This document shows, piece after piece, positions 11,802-22,722 of a stretch of DNA of 64,000 nt. The number at the start of each line of letters is the position of its first letter. The first letter of the stretch is position 1. The DNA comes from Nectonema munidae (lineage: Eukaryota > Nematomorpha > Nectonematoida > Nectonematidae). The notes beneath the pieces were generated by a model that saw only the letters and a list, made by a program, of their open reading frames with translations, was not told the origin of the DNA and made no database searches. The DNA lies in assembly GCA_030549495.1 (NCBI GenBank), contig JAUIRK010001031.1, forward strand, positions 840,703-904,702, in the 5' to 3' direction. The translations under genes and the position numbers were made by a program.

Positions 11802-13625
11802 TTTTACACAAAAATTTGTCCTTAGTGAGAAGTTCTCTCAAATCCCCGTTCTCTTCTTGTAACTGATTAATCTTATTTTGCATTATAAAAAGATCTGATT
11901 GTTCTTGTGACAGACTCTTTACCATTATGCTGGCCATTTCACGAATTTTCTTGCTCAATTCATCGATTCTTTGACAACTCTTTTCATCGTTGAATTTCTG
12001 CAAGTCACTTTGCCTACTCTGGTCGCAGTTGCCCTTTTGTTTCTTTATCATTTCATTCATTTGTGATCTGTACTTTTGCATTATTAGCTCAAGGGCATTC
12101 TTGTACTCTTCAAGACAATTCTAAAAGAAATATGCAAAATTTAATTTTATTGTAAAAGATCTAATGAAGCATAGGGATGCCGAATAAGTCTACGAAACTA
12201 TGGCGACTACCACAGAATCAACCAATTCTATACATAAATTTGCAATTTTTATTTTAACCAGTTAACGGCAGGAGTTGACTATGGTCGACTTTACAGAAAT
12301 AAAATTGTCTGCGTTTATCAATGCTCTTTAATACAAATCTTCTGCTTTACATTAGATATCGTCTGATTATTCTGGTCGTTAACAGGTTAATTGAAAGTAT
12401 TTGATCATCATCACTAACCGTCTCTGTGAAAGGCCTGTTTCGCCTATTGAAGACTCATCAGTTCCACTGTGAGAATTTTAGAGGTTCTCGCCGCGAGGTT
12501 TGAACTGCCGTCTAGTTGCTGTGCGTGAGCATCAACTAATTAGCTGTCAACGGTTAGCTTTGATGATCCTTATTTACTTATGAATTTTAAAGTTTTATTT
12601 TTGATTTTAGTATCATTTTTAAATAATATATTTTTATTAATTGAATTGAATCTATTTATTTTTAAAGGATGAAAAAATTGTATATAAAAACAAATGACAA
12701 TAGAGATAGTTGTAAAGTGTAGTTCCACGCAATGTAAAATATTGCATAGTTCTGATGGGTATGATTAAAATTATAAGGCAAGCTAAGTTTTGTTAGAAAT
12801 ATGATCGGAATAAGAATAGCAAAATTAACAGGAGTTGAGCCATATGTCTTTTGATAGGACTTCGTATCGGGGAGCGGAAAATCAATCATTTTATAGACAA
12901 TTTTTGTTCATAGGCCAATACAAATATCATCGTATATGAAGCGCTTTCGCAAATAAACTGAGACAAGATACAAGAAATTTAAGTTTAGATTCGGGGTAAG
13001 GAAAGTTTTTATGGAGGATAAAGAAATAAAATTTTATGTTGGTACAATTTTGAATGGTCAAAATGCTTACCCTAATAAATAAATCCAGCCAATTGTAATC
13101 GCGTATTGTTTGCGGGTAGTAAATAACAAAGACAAAACGCTATAAGTACCAGAGTCGCAATAAATGAAAATCATTTAAAGAAAGCAAATATTGTTTTAAA
13201 AATATGATCCTTGAAGGGTTACGCCTTTCAAGACGTGATTTTGAAAACGAATCCTATGCTTATATTTTTATGAGTTTATATATAACTTAAGCTCATTAAG
13301 CTTAAGTTCATTGTGGTGTTAGAAGAAATATATGAAAGCATACCTGACACGTAACGTTTTCTTGACGCAAGTTGTTGATGTAAATGCTTTCTTGGTGCAT
13401 TTTTTGCAAGTACTTTTCGTTGAAAGGGGCATTGGAAGCGTGCGTAGCGCCACCGCCCTCCTTCAGCCCGCTGAACACTTTGCTGGTGTTTCGCGTCTTT
13501 TCCAAATTGGAGCTGACAAAACAGAGCTTTTCAAGCGCGCCATCCAACTCCTTCTCTCTTAGCTCCAACTTTTTATTCAACGAGGTCATGTCATTAATCA
13601 CGCTTGAAATCAACGCCATTTTCAC
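11797..13625 (-). CDS. SIKE/FGFR1OP2-family coiled-coil protein (two exons)
   Basis: The coding exons on the - strand are 13625-13344 (94 codons) and 12120-11797 (107 codons plus stop). They are joined by a phase-0 intron with GT donor at 13343-13342 and AG acceptor at 12122-12121, giving 201 residues. The protein is almost wholly coiled coil. Diagnostic blocks match human SIKE1/FGFR1OP2: INNLRQEN (family IRELQQEN), NALELIMQKYRSQM (family SALELIMSKYREQM), KIREMASIMVKSL (family QITEMAAVMRKAI) and INQLQEENGDLRELL (family QLEQENKGLREIL). In other animals these proteins belong to the STRIPAK phosphatase-kinase complex, and vertebrate SIKE1 also restrains IKK-epsilon/TBK1; a STRIPAK role here is inference. 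Exon 1 has a divergent Gly-rich stretch (KEGGGATHASNA). A second in-frame Met at codon 3 could also be the start. The intron carries two MITEs. Confidence 0.9.
12254..12391. mobile_element. 138 bp TTAA-flanked MITE, copy 1
   Basis: TTAA (12254-12257) is followed by CCAGTTAACGGC, and the opposite end reads inverted as TTAA-CCTGTTAACGACC (ending 12391). A second copy lies at 38072-38208 with nearly the same interior (for example TCGACTTTAC and GCGTTTATCAATG). TTAA targets and the terminal match suggest a piggyBac-mobilised MITE. It lies in the intron of the SIKE-like gene. Confidence 0.75.
12403..12568. mobile_element. 166 bp MITE with GATCATCA termini
   Basis: The ends GATCATCATCACTAACCGT and AACGGTTAGCTTTGATGATC are imperfect inverted repeats of about 20 bp. 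Related copies make both arms of the foldback at 29685-30035 and part of 53527-53670. Shared internal words include GAGGTTTGAACTG, CTGTGCGTGAGCATCAA and TCATCAGTTCCACT. It is non-coding and lies next to the TTAA MITE in the same intron. Confidence 0.65.
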
Positions 13626-13644
13626 TAAAACTAATAAATAAATT

Positions 13645-15900
13645 ATTTAATAATTTATATTGTTTGAATTGACCGTAATTGAAAAACTTAAGTTGGTGAA
13701 GGAGTTTACATACACATAGGCAAAATGTTTAAAGGTCCTTTGCAGGTGTTCTTAACCTCTATAATTCTGGCAAGAAAGATTTTCTTCTCAAAAAAGTCCT
13801 AGAGCATATACATACAGTTGGACACATGAAGAAAATGTGTAAACTGCAAAGTGATTATATTTTATTTATAGAAACAAAGCTTGAAATTTCAAATGTATAT
13901 TTGTTTAGTTTGTTAATGATAGGAAAAAACAAATGGTCATAAGTCTAAGATTATCACAAAAGTAACAAATTTGCCGCCACGACACTATTTTTCTCCTGCC
14001 ACTGTTATATGGGCAACTTCACGGTGTAGAGGAATTTCTTCAAATCAAAACGATAAAAGTCAATTTGGATCAAATTAAATTTTATTGTATCCAGATTTAG
14101 GATATATACCATTTTTATCTTTAAGTTCGAAATTGTTTTTTTCAATTTTAATTTGTATTTTAGAAAGAGCGTTTAGAATTTAAAAATGGTATATAAGAAA
14201 CACTTTTTTAAGTTCAGGATATAATATGGAAAATTTGGTTTAAAAATTGATGTCTAAATCTAAATGAAAATTGTTAATTTGAGAATTTACTACTAGTAAA
14301 AATTGGTATTAAAAATTAGTACATTGTAACTTTGACACAAGACAGAAAAAATCTATTTTTATTTTGATATTGACCAAATAAAAATTGATCATATTTGGTA
14401 CTTTCATACGAAAAAATTGATTTTTTTTTTATAGATTTCTCAAAAAATAATCTTTTGTAAAATAGGAGTCTTAATGCAAATCAAGTATCAGTATAGATAT
14501 CAGAATATAATTGTTATTCTTTTTCATGTTATTGAAGTGTAAAAAGTATAATTCCGTAACAATTTTAGTTACGTAATTTCGTAACCCAACTGTTTAACAT
14601 AGTATCAAAAGAAAAATGATTTACTTTTTTTTGATTCAGAGCTTGATCCATTCAAAAATAAAATTGGTGCTTGAGTGATGGCAAATACTTTTTAAAAGTT
14701 GTAAATGAAAACGTCATCTATATTTCGGCTGAAGACTTTAAAAAAGATAAAGCAGAGATGGACAGTCGTCGCTAGAATGTTAGCACACTACACGGCTTAC
14801 TATGTAGCCTTTACGGTACTCCATACTGTAAATAATGCGCCATATACATTTTTAGAAGAATTTTACTCTAGTAACTAGTAAGGCAAGTTTTACGATGCAA
14901 ATATATAGCATACAGCAGTCATGTGCAATAGATAAAAATGTCCATTTAGTGTAAGTAAATACTAATAAGGTTCATTTTCTATCTTATAGCAATATTATAT
15001 GACTTAGTTTTCTTGATACATTTAGTAATCAATCCTGAAATGATGACCATGATTTTGTTTCAGATATAATTCCGTAACCAGATCCAGTATTCAACTAAAA
15101 ATATTTTTTTAAATCAATGACTAATGTTTAACACTACATGAAAAAATGGTCATTTGAAGGGGCCATCTTTTCATCAGAAAGGGAGGAGGAGGCACTCTGC
15201 GCAGGAATAAGGACCCAAATGGCGGATACATCGCCTCTTACCTACCAGTCAAAGAAATAAAAATATGAGTAAAAACAAAAGGATAGTGGGACTTTTACTC
15301 CCATTGCATAAATCATTTTTTATGGTTAATTTTTTTCACATTATATTTCAAAAGGTTTTTTCAACATTGAAAATTTCTTGAAAAGAATATATTTAACTTG
15401 AATTTATGTGTTTTTTTAGATAAAATACTTTTTTAACAAACACTTAGAACGTTTTATAAAACCTGTTTTGTTAGGTTTCAATTTTTCAAACTGATAAAAT
15501 GATGTACTTATCAAAAGCGTAAAATGTGTTACTGTATTTCCTTCGGATAGAAAAACAAAAGTTTGGGCTCTAACTAAAAATTTTGAGTGTACTTACCATT
15601 GTCAGACGAATTTATCTCTTGCAAATAACTTTACATTTTTACACTTCTTATAAACGTAACCATTGTATTATAGAGAATATATTACTTAAAATTCTGAAAT
15701 GTAATATAATTTTATTCACAATTTATAATCAACCATATCTGAGCAAATCGGGAATAAAACCATATTATATTATGCCAAAGTATAAAAACCGTGTATAATA
15801 CCCTATTTTTATGTATACGATGAAAAATTCTTATTTTCCATGCGACAGACTTCCAAACAATTCAGGTAATCGAATTGCTTGATGATAACATCAAATCCAT
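13645..15900. other. Intergenic AT-rich sequence, no gene seen
   Basis: This stretch between the SIKE-like start and the inverted repeat should include the SIKE-like promoter. I see only short unsupported frames and no motif, repeat end or RNA gene. Confidence 0.5.
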
Positions 15901-15924
15901 ACGCACCGATAATCATGCATGACT

Positions 15925-17035
15925 CTTTCACACGGCAAGCGGCTATTCCTCGCCAAGGGACATTTCTCGCCATCCACATTAGGAGATGGATGAGATATAG
16001 TGATGAATTATACATTTTTCTTTCTTTTGATCGTGCCGCTTTCACACTCCACTCGATTTCTTGCCACATGATAGTATTATTTTTCTCATCACTTTTCACT
16101 CGTTTCTTTCGCAACTAATATTTTCCTTATCACTTCTCTCTCGTGTCTCTCGCAACTATTATTTTTCTCATCACTTCTTCTATACCTAGCGGCATCACAA
16201 ACCATTCAGCAAACACAAATGCACAAACTCACTTTTATAAACATTTATAATTCACATTTTTAACTTGATTCTACGCAAATCATATTATTGTTAGATATAC
16301 TCATAAATATTAGATATATTTAAGATATACTATAAAATTTATAGATTTAGTTGTAAAATATTTTTTAAATATACCTGAAAATGTTTCATGAAGGATTTAA
16401 GTATTACAAAAGAAGGGAAGATAGTGATCAGATTGCTATTACTGCAGTAAAAGTTCTAGTTGTCCTGGTGAGAGAATATTTTTTTAAGTTTGTCTGATCT
16501 TAGTAGCTTTTGCAACTATAATCATACAATACACAAATTTTAGTTTTATAACTTTATCTGGTCTACCTTTTTCGCTATCAAATTTAGCAAATATTGGCAC
16601 GTGCTCGTTCATCTTGCTAATTATTTTAAAAAAAGCACAAAATTATAATAATTCATGGCTATATAAACTGCACAGAATTTTTATTTCTACAATCCATAAC
16701 CGTTGTGGGAAAAAATCTTGTCCAAGTATTCTCAAAATTTTGAAATCATAAAAAATATTTTCAAAATATCATTTTTATCTATACTCAAAAAATATTAGTT
16801 GCGAAAGAAACGAGTGAAAAGTGATGAGAAAAATAATACTATCATGTGGCAAGAAATCGAGTGGTAGTGTGAAAGCGGCACGATCAAAAGAAAGAAAAAT
16901 GTTTAATTCATCACTATATCTCATCCATCTCCTAATGTGGATGGCGAGGAATGTCCTACAACCCTCTCATCCATCTCCTAATGTGGACGGCGAGAAATGT
17001 CCCTTGGCGAGGAATAGCCGCTTGCCACTCCCACA
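15925..17035. repeat. Large inverted repeat, ~200 bp arms and ~680 bp loop
   Basis: The left arm (about 15925-16120) and right arm (about 16796-17035) are inverted copies. Shared words include CCACTCGATTTCTTGCCACA, GATGAGAAAAATAATACTAT, AGGAGATGGATGAGA and CAAGCGGCTATTCCTCGCC. The right arm contains an extra internal duplication of the CATCTCCTAATGTGGA segment. Weaker matching extends outwards to TGATGAATTTTTC-like words near 15825 and 17085. The loop has no convincing coding region. It could be a foldback transposon or two oppositely inserted repeats. It lies directly upstream of the piggyBac pseudogene and may include part of that element's 5' region. Confidence 0.7.
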
Positions 17036-17477
17036 TAATAACCTGCAATTCGTGCATATCCACAATTCTATTGTTTATGTGTATGATGAATTTTTCTTTT
17101 TGTAATTCCATACGATTGAGATTCATACTAAACTCACGTAATCAATATCCTTGATGAGACATGAGCATTCCGCGCTTTTTCTGTGATATCTTACATTAAT
17201 ACCGTTCATCTCGTCATCTATTTTTACACATTTCTCGCGTGCATTGTTTATCGATCTTTATATAACCACCGCCTTCGAATCAGCTTCATTCTCTATTCAT
17301 CTCTTATTAAACTATTTTTACACATTTCTCGGGTTGATTCTTCATCTCATATCATCTAAACTCCATTCCTTTTTTTTCAACTTTTTTTATCTTTACCCTT
17401 GATTCTTCTTTTCCCACTTTACTGTTGTCACTCTTCAATCCTGTTTATTTTGTTTCTTCAATTTCTTACTGAGTGAT

Positions 17478-19374
17478 ATGAGTTCTACAAGTAGTGATTC
17501 TGAAAGTTTTGTTGGTGAAAGCCCCCCTCCCCCCTAAAATTTTTGGTTTTGCCCCATGCGCTTTTTAGAGGGAAAATAAATAAGCAAAAATTGTAATCTT
17601 ATATAAATGCTGGTGTATCTGTATGTATAATATGAGATTTCTATAAGTTTTTTATACAGAAGTACTTCATGCTTTTCAGCAAAGTAATATAGGATATAAA
17701 GTAATATAGGAAATAAATTTTTTGCAAATGTGTTTCTTTGACCCATTTCAGCCCCCCTTGAAATTTAGCTTTAGCGCGGACACTGGTTGCATCCGATGTA
17801 TACTCTTTGAGTGAATATGAAACAATTTGCAAAAGCAGTACTGAAAGTGAAAGTGAAGGAGACGTTCTTATAGCACCTGATGAAACAAAGTACTCATGGG
17901 AACCATATAGAGATGCTCGTGGAAGGAGTATGGGTGTCAATACGCGTAATGTTGCTTTTCCACCTGGTCCTAAAGGAGATGCTAAAAATTTGACAAATTC
18001 ATTGGATGTATTCTCTCTTTTTTTACTCATAGTCTGATACACCACATATATGAGTGTACTAAAGTTAAACTTGATGAAAATTACAGGTAACTGCATTTTA
18101 TTTACCCGACTTTTTCTAATGATTATTTTTTTAGTTTGAGAGAACCTATTTTTGAAAATTTGCGTTAATGGCCAGTCCAAAAATCAACAAATCGTTATAA
18201 AATATTTGTTCTCAGAAAAAAATGGAGAGCCTTTTTTTGAAAGCTGCCATGAGCAGGGATATGTTTGTACTTATAAATTGTTTCATACGCTTTGATGTAA
18301 AAAAAGATAGAAATCCATTAGACAAATTGAGTCCAATCAGATACTTACATGATGAGATAGTTAGTAATTGTGTCAAGTATTGGTGCCCAACAGACTACAT
18401 AACAAAAGACGAGCAGTTGGTGAAGTATCGGGGTAGATCTCCCATGAAAGTGTATGATCCTTCAAAACCGGGAAAATACGGAATGAAGATGTATCATTGT
18501 AATGATTCTAAAGTTTTTATGTATTAGCCAGTGAAGTATACGTAACCGGGTTACCTGATAAGGACTATTTCAAACCAGCTAACATAGTCAAAAGGTTAGT
18601 CGAAAAATCAAAAGTACCTAGTGGCTGTGGAATTTATGTAGATCGATTTTTTATGACACATGAGCTTTGTATATGGGCTAAATCTCAAAATTTGACAATT
18701 TGTGGAACGGTCAGAAGTGGTAGAAAGTTTGCTCCGTATTTATTACGTCCTGAGCACTTGAAATATCTAAACCTTGTAGAAATGGAGAGCATATTTTTAT
18801 ATACTGAATATGCTTCACTGACTATATACATTCCAGAAAAACATGCAAAAAAAACTTCAAGCCTGTTTATATAATGTCTAGTCAGCATATTTCAAAAATA
18901 GAAACGCTTGGCAATAAAAAAAGCCTCAAACAATTATAGACTACAATTCTTATAAGGGTGGCGTTGATACTTTCAATAGGATGGCTCGTAGTTTTACCTG
19001 CTTCAGAGCATCGAGAAGATGGCTTATGGTTATTTTTACAAATTTCCTAGATATTGTAGCTAGTAATTTTGTACCCAAGCACATCCAGAGGTGGTAGGAA
19101 GTATTTTATTAGAAATTTAGCCCTAAGTCTAACTGAAAAGTCAATGAGAATTAGGTGTGAGAATGCATCTACTCGTTTGGTTACCAAAAATCTCCTTTCT
19201 TTTTATGGGTTTAGTAGAACAATTGAAGCTGCTCCAACAACAAGCCGTCGAGGATACTGTTTTGTTCCTAGTTGTCATCCTAGAAAAAGAGGAACATCAA
19301 CGTGTCAAAAATGTCTGAAATCTATCTGTAAAAATCACACTATACTCATTTATCCTGAATGCAAGAATGCCTAA
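17478..19374 (+). pseudogene. piggyBac transposase pseudogene
   Basis: The start is the ATG at 17478 with an acidic, Ser-rich N-terminus (MSSTSSDSESFVGE). A MITE interrupts it at 17522-17785 and similarity resumes with SDVYSLSEYETICKSSTESE and FPPGPKGDAKNL. Clear DDE_Tnp_1_7 blocks follow: MSRDMFVLINCFIRFDVKKD, NPLDKLSPIRYLHDEIV, TKDEQLVKYRGRSPMKVY, DPSKPGKYGMKMYHC, then SGCGIYVDRFFMTHEL and YKGGVDTFNRMARSF. The C-terminus has a Cys/His-rich domain (CFVPSCHPRK, CQKCLKSICKNH), as in piggyBac transposases. Stops and frame changes occur near 18016, 18527, 18874 and 19060, besides the MITE. It is therefore dead. The element's TTAA ends were not found. Confidence 0.88.
17522..17785 (-). mobile_element. 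hAT-type MITE inserted in the piggyBac frame, truncated at one end
   Basis: The right end, read inverted, is CAGTGTCCGCGCTAAA followed by AAATTTCAAGGGGGG. The interior (GCCCCATGCGCTTTTTAGAG, GCAAAAATTGTA, GAAGTACTTCATGCTTTTC) matches the element at 33355-33704 in the opposite orientation. The left end lacks about the first 55 bp seen in that copy and begins in a C-rich run. Confidence 0.7.
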
Positions 19375-19408
19375 ATTCTCTGATTGTTACTCATTGATTA
19401 TTTCTTAT

Positions 19409-19687
19409 TCTAACTTTTCTCTCATCCTTTATTTTGTGTAATATTTCATTTGTTTTGTTTGAAGTTTAAATATTTTTTTATCATTTTCTTGATATAAATA
19501 AATCTTATTTTTGAAATTAAAATTTTTCTCATCGTGTTGTGGGTTTGGGTTAGGTCTAACTTTTCTTTAATCCTTTATTTTGTGTAATATTTCCTTTGTT
19601 TTGTTTGAAGTTTAAATATTTTTTTTTATCATTTTCTTGATATAATAAATAAATCTTATTTTTGAAATTAAAATTTTTCTCATGGTG
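19409..19687. repeat. Tandem duplication, period 146 bp
   Basis: Two near-identical units start at 19409 and 19555. Each contains TTTATTTTGTGTAATATTTC, TTTTGTTTGAAGTTTAAAT and AAAATTTTTCTCAT. It lies just 3' of the piggyBac stop and probably duplicates that element's 3' untranslated region. Confidence 0.8.
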
Positions 19688-20833
19688 TTAATTTTTAAAA
19701 TTGTGTTTTTTTTGGAAAAGATAATTTTTAGCATTTTTTTTTTATAAAATAGTAAACTACTCAAAATACTTAAAAAATACATGGTTATTTCGAAAGGACT
19801 TTTATATACTTTTTTTTATGTAAAGGTGTTCCAAAAATTTCGGTTGACGTAAAACTCCCACTCCGTCCTGCGAAGGTTCTCCTTTTCTTTTTCAATGAGT
19901 TTTTATATAACTTAAGGCCGACTATTCTTATTTTATCAGGCAATTTTTATATTTTTCAATTTGTTTGAGGCACAATATTTTTATTTTGTCTGTTAATATG
20001 GGCATGAGTAAGCTTGGATGGAGAGATAAGGGTTTCGATAACTCAAGGTCTTGGGCTCGATCCTGCATCAAACCTACTTTCTTCATAGTTCGATACAAGC
20101 GGTGCAATTGTGCCTCCTCGATGAAAAACCCCCACGCTACCGTAATAAACCTGTATGCTCATATTTATTGTTTATACTTTTGCATATTTTTTTATGAATA
20201 AATAATGAAAAAATCAAAGAATATCAAAGGTATAAATGCTTTCTTATTTGCATATTTATTACACACCTACATAAAGATGAAAAACCACGAGTAAATTTCA
20301 TAAACAAACACGTACCACGATATTATTTCTCCCTTCACAAATTTCTATGTTTCTTCAACACAACCAGTAAAACTAAGTTTAAGCGTCGTTTGTGAAACGC
20401 AAAACCATTTTAAAATTAAAAAATTGGAGATTTTGCATGCAGACTTTTATATAGCAAAAATAAATACACTTTACAAATTGAATTTTGATGGCGATGTCTG
20501 TGATGAAATACAAAGATCTGTTCACTTGATTTGGTACAACCTAAATAGTGTCATGAATATACACCGATAAAAGATTTCTTATATGATTAAATCATTCGCA
20601 GCATGCGCAATATAAAATGGGATTACTTTGAAAAAGTAATGAGCTAGATTAAATTCAGAGTTGTCATTACTTTTGCACGATTTGTAGCATGCACTTTCCT
20701 TCTTAGGGAAAAGAAAGAAAACATGAAAAAGGAGACGAAGTGATCAATAATGTATGTATGTATATATACATTTACACTTTGAATATATTAAATCAATAGA
20801 AGTACTAATGAAAATAATTACGTGCGACGTTTG

Positions 20834-20840
20834 CATATAA
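20834..20840 (+). promoter_or_regulatory. Possible TATA box of the 7B2-like gene
   Basis: CATATAA lies 87 bp before the ATG at 20927, a plausible distance for a TATA box with a short 5' UTR. The evidence is positional only. Confidence 0.2.
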
Positions 20841-20926
20841 GCAAGAAATCAATAAGTAAAAAAGGCGTTCAAGCCTCTCTTTCCTTTTTCCCTTTCATTT
20901 ACGTTTAACTGCTCTCGGTGATCGAT

Positions 20927-21481
20927 ATGAAACTCGTAGCGTTCTTTTTTTCTTTGTACTTGCTATGCAACAAGGTAAATACTTCTATATACAGAAATTG
21001 GAACAAAGAGCAAATATCCAGCAACAATGATGCCCCTGAAATGATAGACTTTATTAACTACCTGTATTTAACGTCTCTGCAAAATGGGGCAGACAGTGAA
21101 TCGCAAAAGACGCACCACAAAGAAAATGAAAAGCCCAGTCCTGTCGCAACTAATTACGAAAAGTTTCAAAAAATCCAAAGCGGTATGGAAAAAGGCATGC
21201 AAAGACTCATGCCAGAAGGAAGCCAGCCCAACCAACAGGAGGTGAAGAGCGAGAAAGATTTGCCTAGATACTGCGAGCCCGCCAACCCATGCCCCCTCGG
21301 CTACACGAAAAAAGATGGCTGCTCGGAAGACGTCGAAGATACAGCTCAATTCAACAAGTACTATCAAATGAGAGAAGACTGCATTTGTGACGACGAGCAC
21401 ATGGTATCTTGTAAAGAGGAAAGTGTTAGCCCGTGGAAAATTAAACTACTCAACTACGACGTCTCAAAGTATTTGAGGTGA
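20927..21481 (+). CDS. Neuroendocrine protein 7B2-like (secretogranin V family)
   Basis: 7B2 is a secretory-pathway chaperone of prohormone convertase PC2; its C-terminal peptide inhibits the enzyme until release. The frame encodes 184 residues from ATG 20927. Residues 1-20 (MKLVAFFFSLYLLCNKVNTS) form a signal peptide. The family hallmark is at 116-132: CEPANPCPLGYTKKDGC, matching PPNPCPxGxxxxDGC. It is followed by DTAQFNKYYQMREDCICDDE and more cysteines at 154 and 162. The upstream segment (EKGMQRLMPEGSQPN) corresponds to the loosely conserved region before the hallmark. The frame is intronless as seen and ends KYLR, without the dibasic site and VAKK-type inhibitory peptide expected in the family. 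The last codons overlap a possible splice donor (GAG-GTGAAT at 21475), so the missing part could lie in an exon I could not find. Confidence 0.82.
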   Translation: MKLVAFFFSLYLLCNKVNTSIYRNWNKEQISSNNDAPEMIDFINYLYLTSLQNGADSESQKTHHKENEKPSPVATNYEKFQKIQSGMEKGMQRLMPEGSQPNQQEVKSEKDLPRYCEPANPCPLGYTKKDGCSEDVEDTAQFNKYYQMREDCICDDEHMVSCKEESVSPWKIKLLNYDVSKYLR

Positions 21482-21505
21482 ATCCTGTTTCATTCATTCA
21501 TTCTA

Positions 21506-21515
21506 AATAAATAAA
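21506..21515 (+). terminator. Overlapping AATAAA poly(A) signals of the 7B2-like gene
   Basis: AATAAATAAA begins 25 bp after the stop. It supports a transcript ending here, which would be the short form without the inhibitory peptide. Confidence 0.55.
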
Positions 21516-22579
21516 AATCAAGGTATTTTTCAAATAAATTTAATTCAAAATTCCTCTTACACTAACCATGGTGTTTATTTATATTAGAAATTTAATACAA
21601 TACGGTTTGCCCTTTAAAAGTGCAACTTCATTAATATGAATAAGCACCTAGTTATGCTTATTTTTAAATCCTATAGACCATATTATTTTATTTTAGAGCC
21701 CCCCTAAAATAATTTTCTGAATACGCCACTGGTGTATATGTCGTTCTACAAGTGAGTATCTAGCGTGGTTGGCAACTGTAGCGTCATTCAGTATGCTTAT
21801 TGGTTACATATATTATGGGATTATCAGTAAATTTTTGCATTGATGATATTGAAATAGAGAAATCTATCCTTCATTTACTCAGCAGTGAAATTATTTAACT
21901 TAGTTTAGTCGTTTTTTCAAAAAACTTCATTTTAAAAAAATTTCTTCGTTTGATTGCCTTGCCAACTCTAACGGTACTAATACCAATCAAAACGGATTCC
22001 CATTTTTACCTTGACATATCAAGGACGCACATCCACCCCCATAATGTGATTGTAGGGCGTGAGAAAAAGCCCCTACTTTTTTTATATCACATAACTATAA
22101 AAGAACGCTATGATTTAAAGCTTAGGAGGTTTAACCAGGTCCGTCGATAAGGGGGAAAAGTATTTTACCGCTATGAAACTCCTTTGAAATATATAAATGT
22201 ATACACTTTCTTATATGCCGGTACCATGAAAAACAGTTTTGCCCCCTCCCCTTGATCAGTCCTCCCTGTACTTGAAGTTGAGAGACGGGGCTAATTTAAA
22301 CAAGCCTTTTTTATTCCAGAAAAAAAGAAACAAAAAAAATTAGGAATCTAAGATATAATTTAATGTTTTAATTTTTATTATTATCAATATTGCTTAGAAT
22401 AATTGGCAATGTTTTCACTCTTTGCTAAAAATTTTTGTTAATAAAACTTAGTACAAAAAATTTGATTTTTATTTAGTTTATAGCTTATTTATTATGAATC
22501 AATAAGAAACATATATATTCTTATAAATTATATATTATATCAAATTACTATGTATATAATGAAATCAATAAACTGTTCT

Positions 22580-22722
22580 TCAATTTAAACGAGAAATTTC
22601 TTGACTAGGATATGCTATAAGGTGTGTTTGGCCTCCAGGATATCTATTGATGAAAATCTTTTCATTTGCTAGAGCACTGTCAGCACACACTCCATGTGGA
22701 TGTTTTGGATTAAAACGATATG
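22580..22722 (-). CDS. Terminal coding exon of an unidentified host gene
   Basis: On the - strand a good acceptor (TTTTTTACAG, with AG at 22724-22723) opens an exon that begins in phase 1 and encodes 46 residues before TGA at 22582-22580. The sequence includes YRFNPKHPHGVCADSALANE, then KIFINRYPGGQTHLIAYPSQ and ends EISRLN. Its composition is that of a conserved protein tail and quite unlike the AT-rich translations nearby. I do not recognise the family. HPHG recalls DGAT2 acyltransferases, but there the motif sits in the catalytic region and not at the C-terminus, so I do not assign it. The preceding exon should lie at higher coordinates, beyond or inside the Tigger region (22.8-28.4 kb). 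The gene is convergent with the 7B2-like gene. Confidence 0.5.

Noticed and set aside
16381-16470. Possible exon starting MFHEGFKYYKRREDSDQ and ending at a CTG-GTGAGA donor
   Set aside because: It lies in the loop of a repeat-derived inverted repeat, has no homology that I recognise and no partner exon.
17641-18180. A 179-codon frame on the - strand
   Set aside because: It is the antisense shadow of the MITE and piggyBac coding sequence.
20000-20160. A second tRNA-derived SINE (GGCTCGATCCTG resembles a B box)
   Set aside because: No A box, tail or second copy was found.
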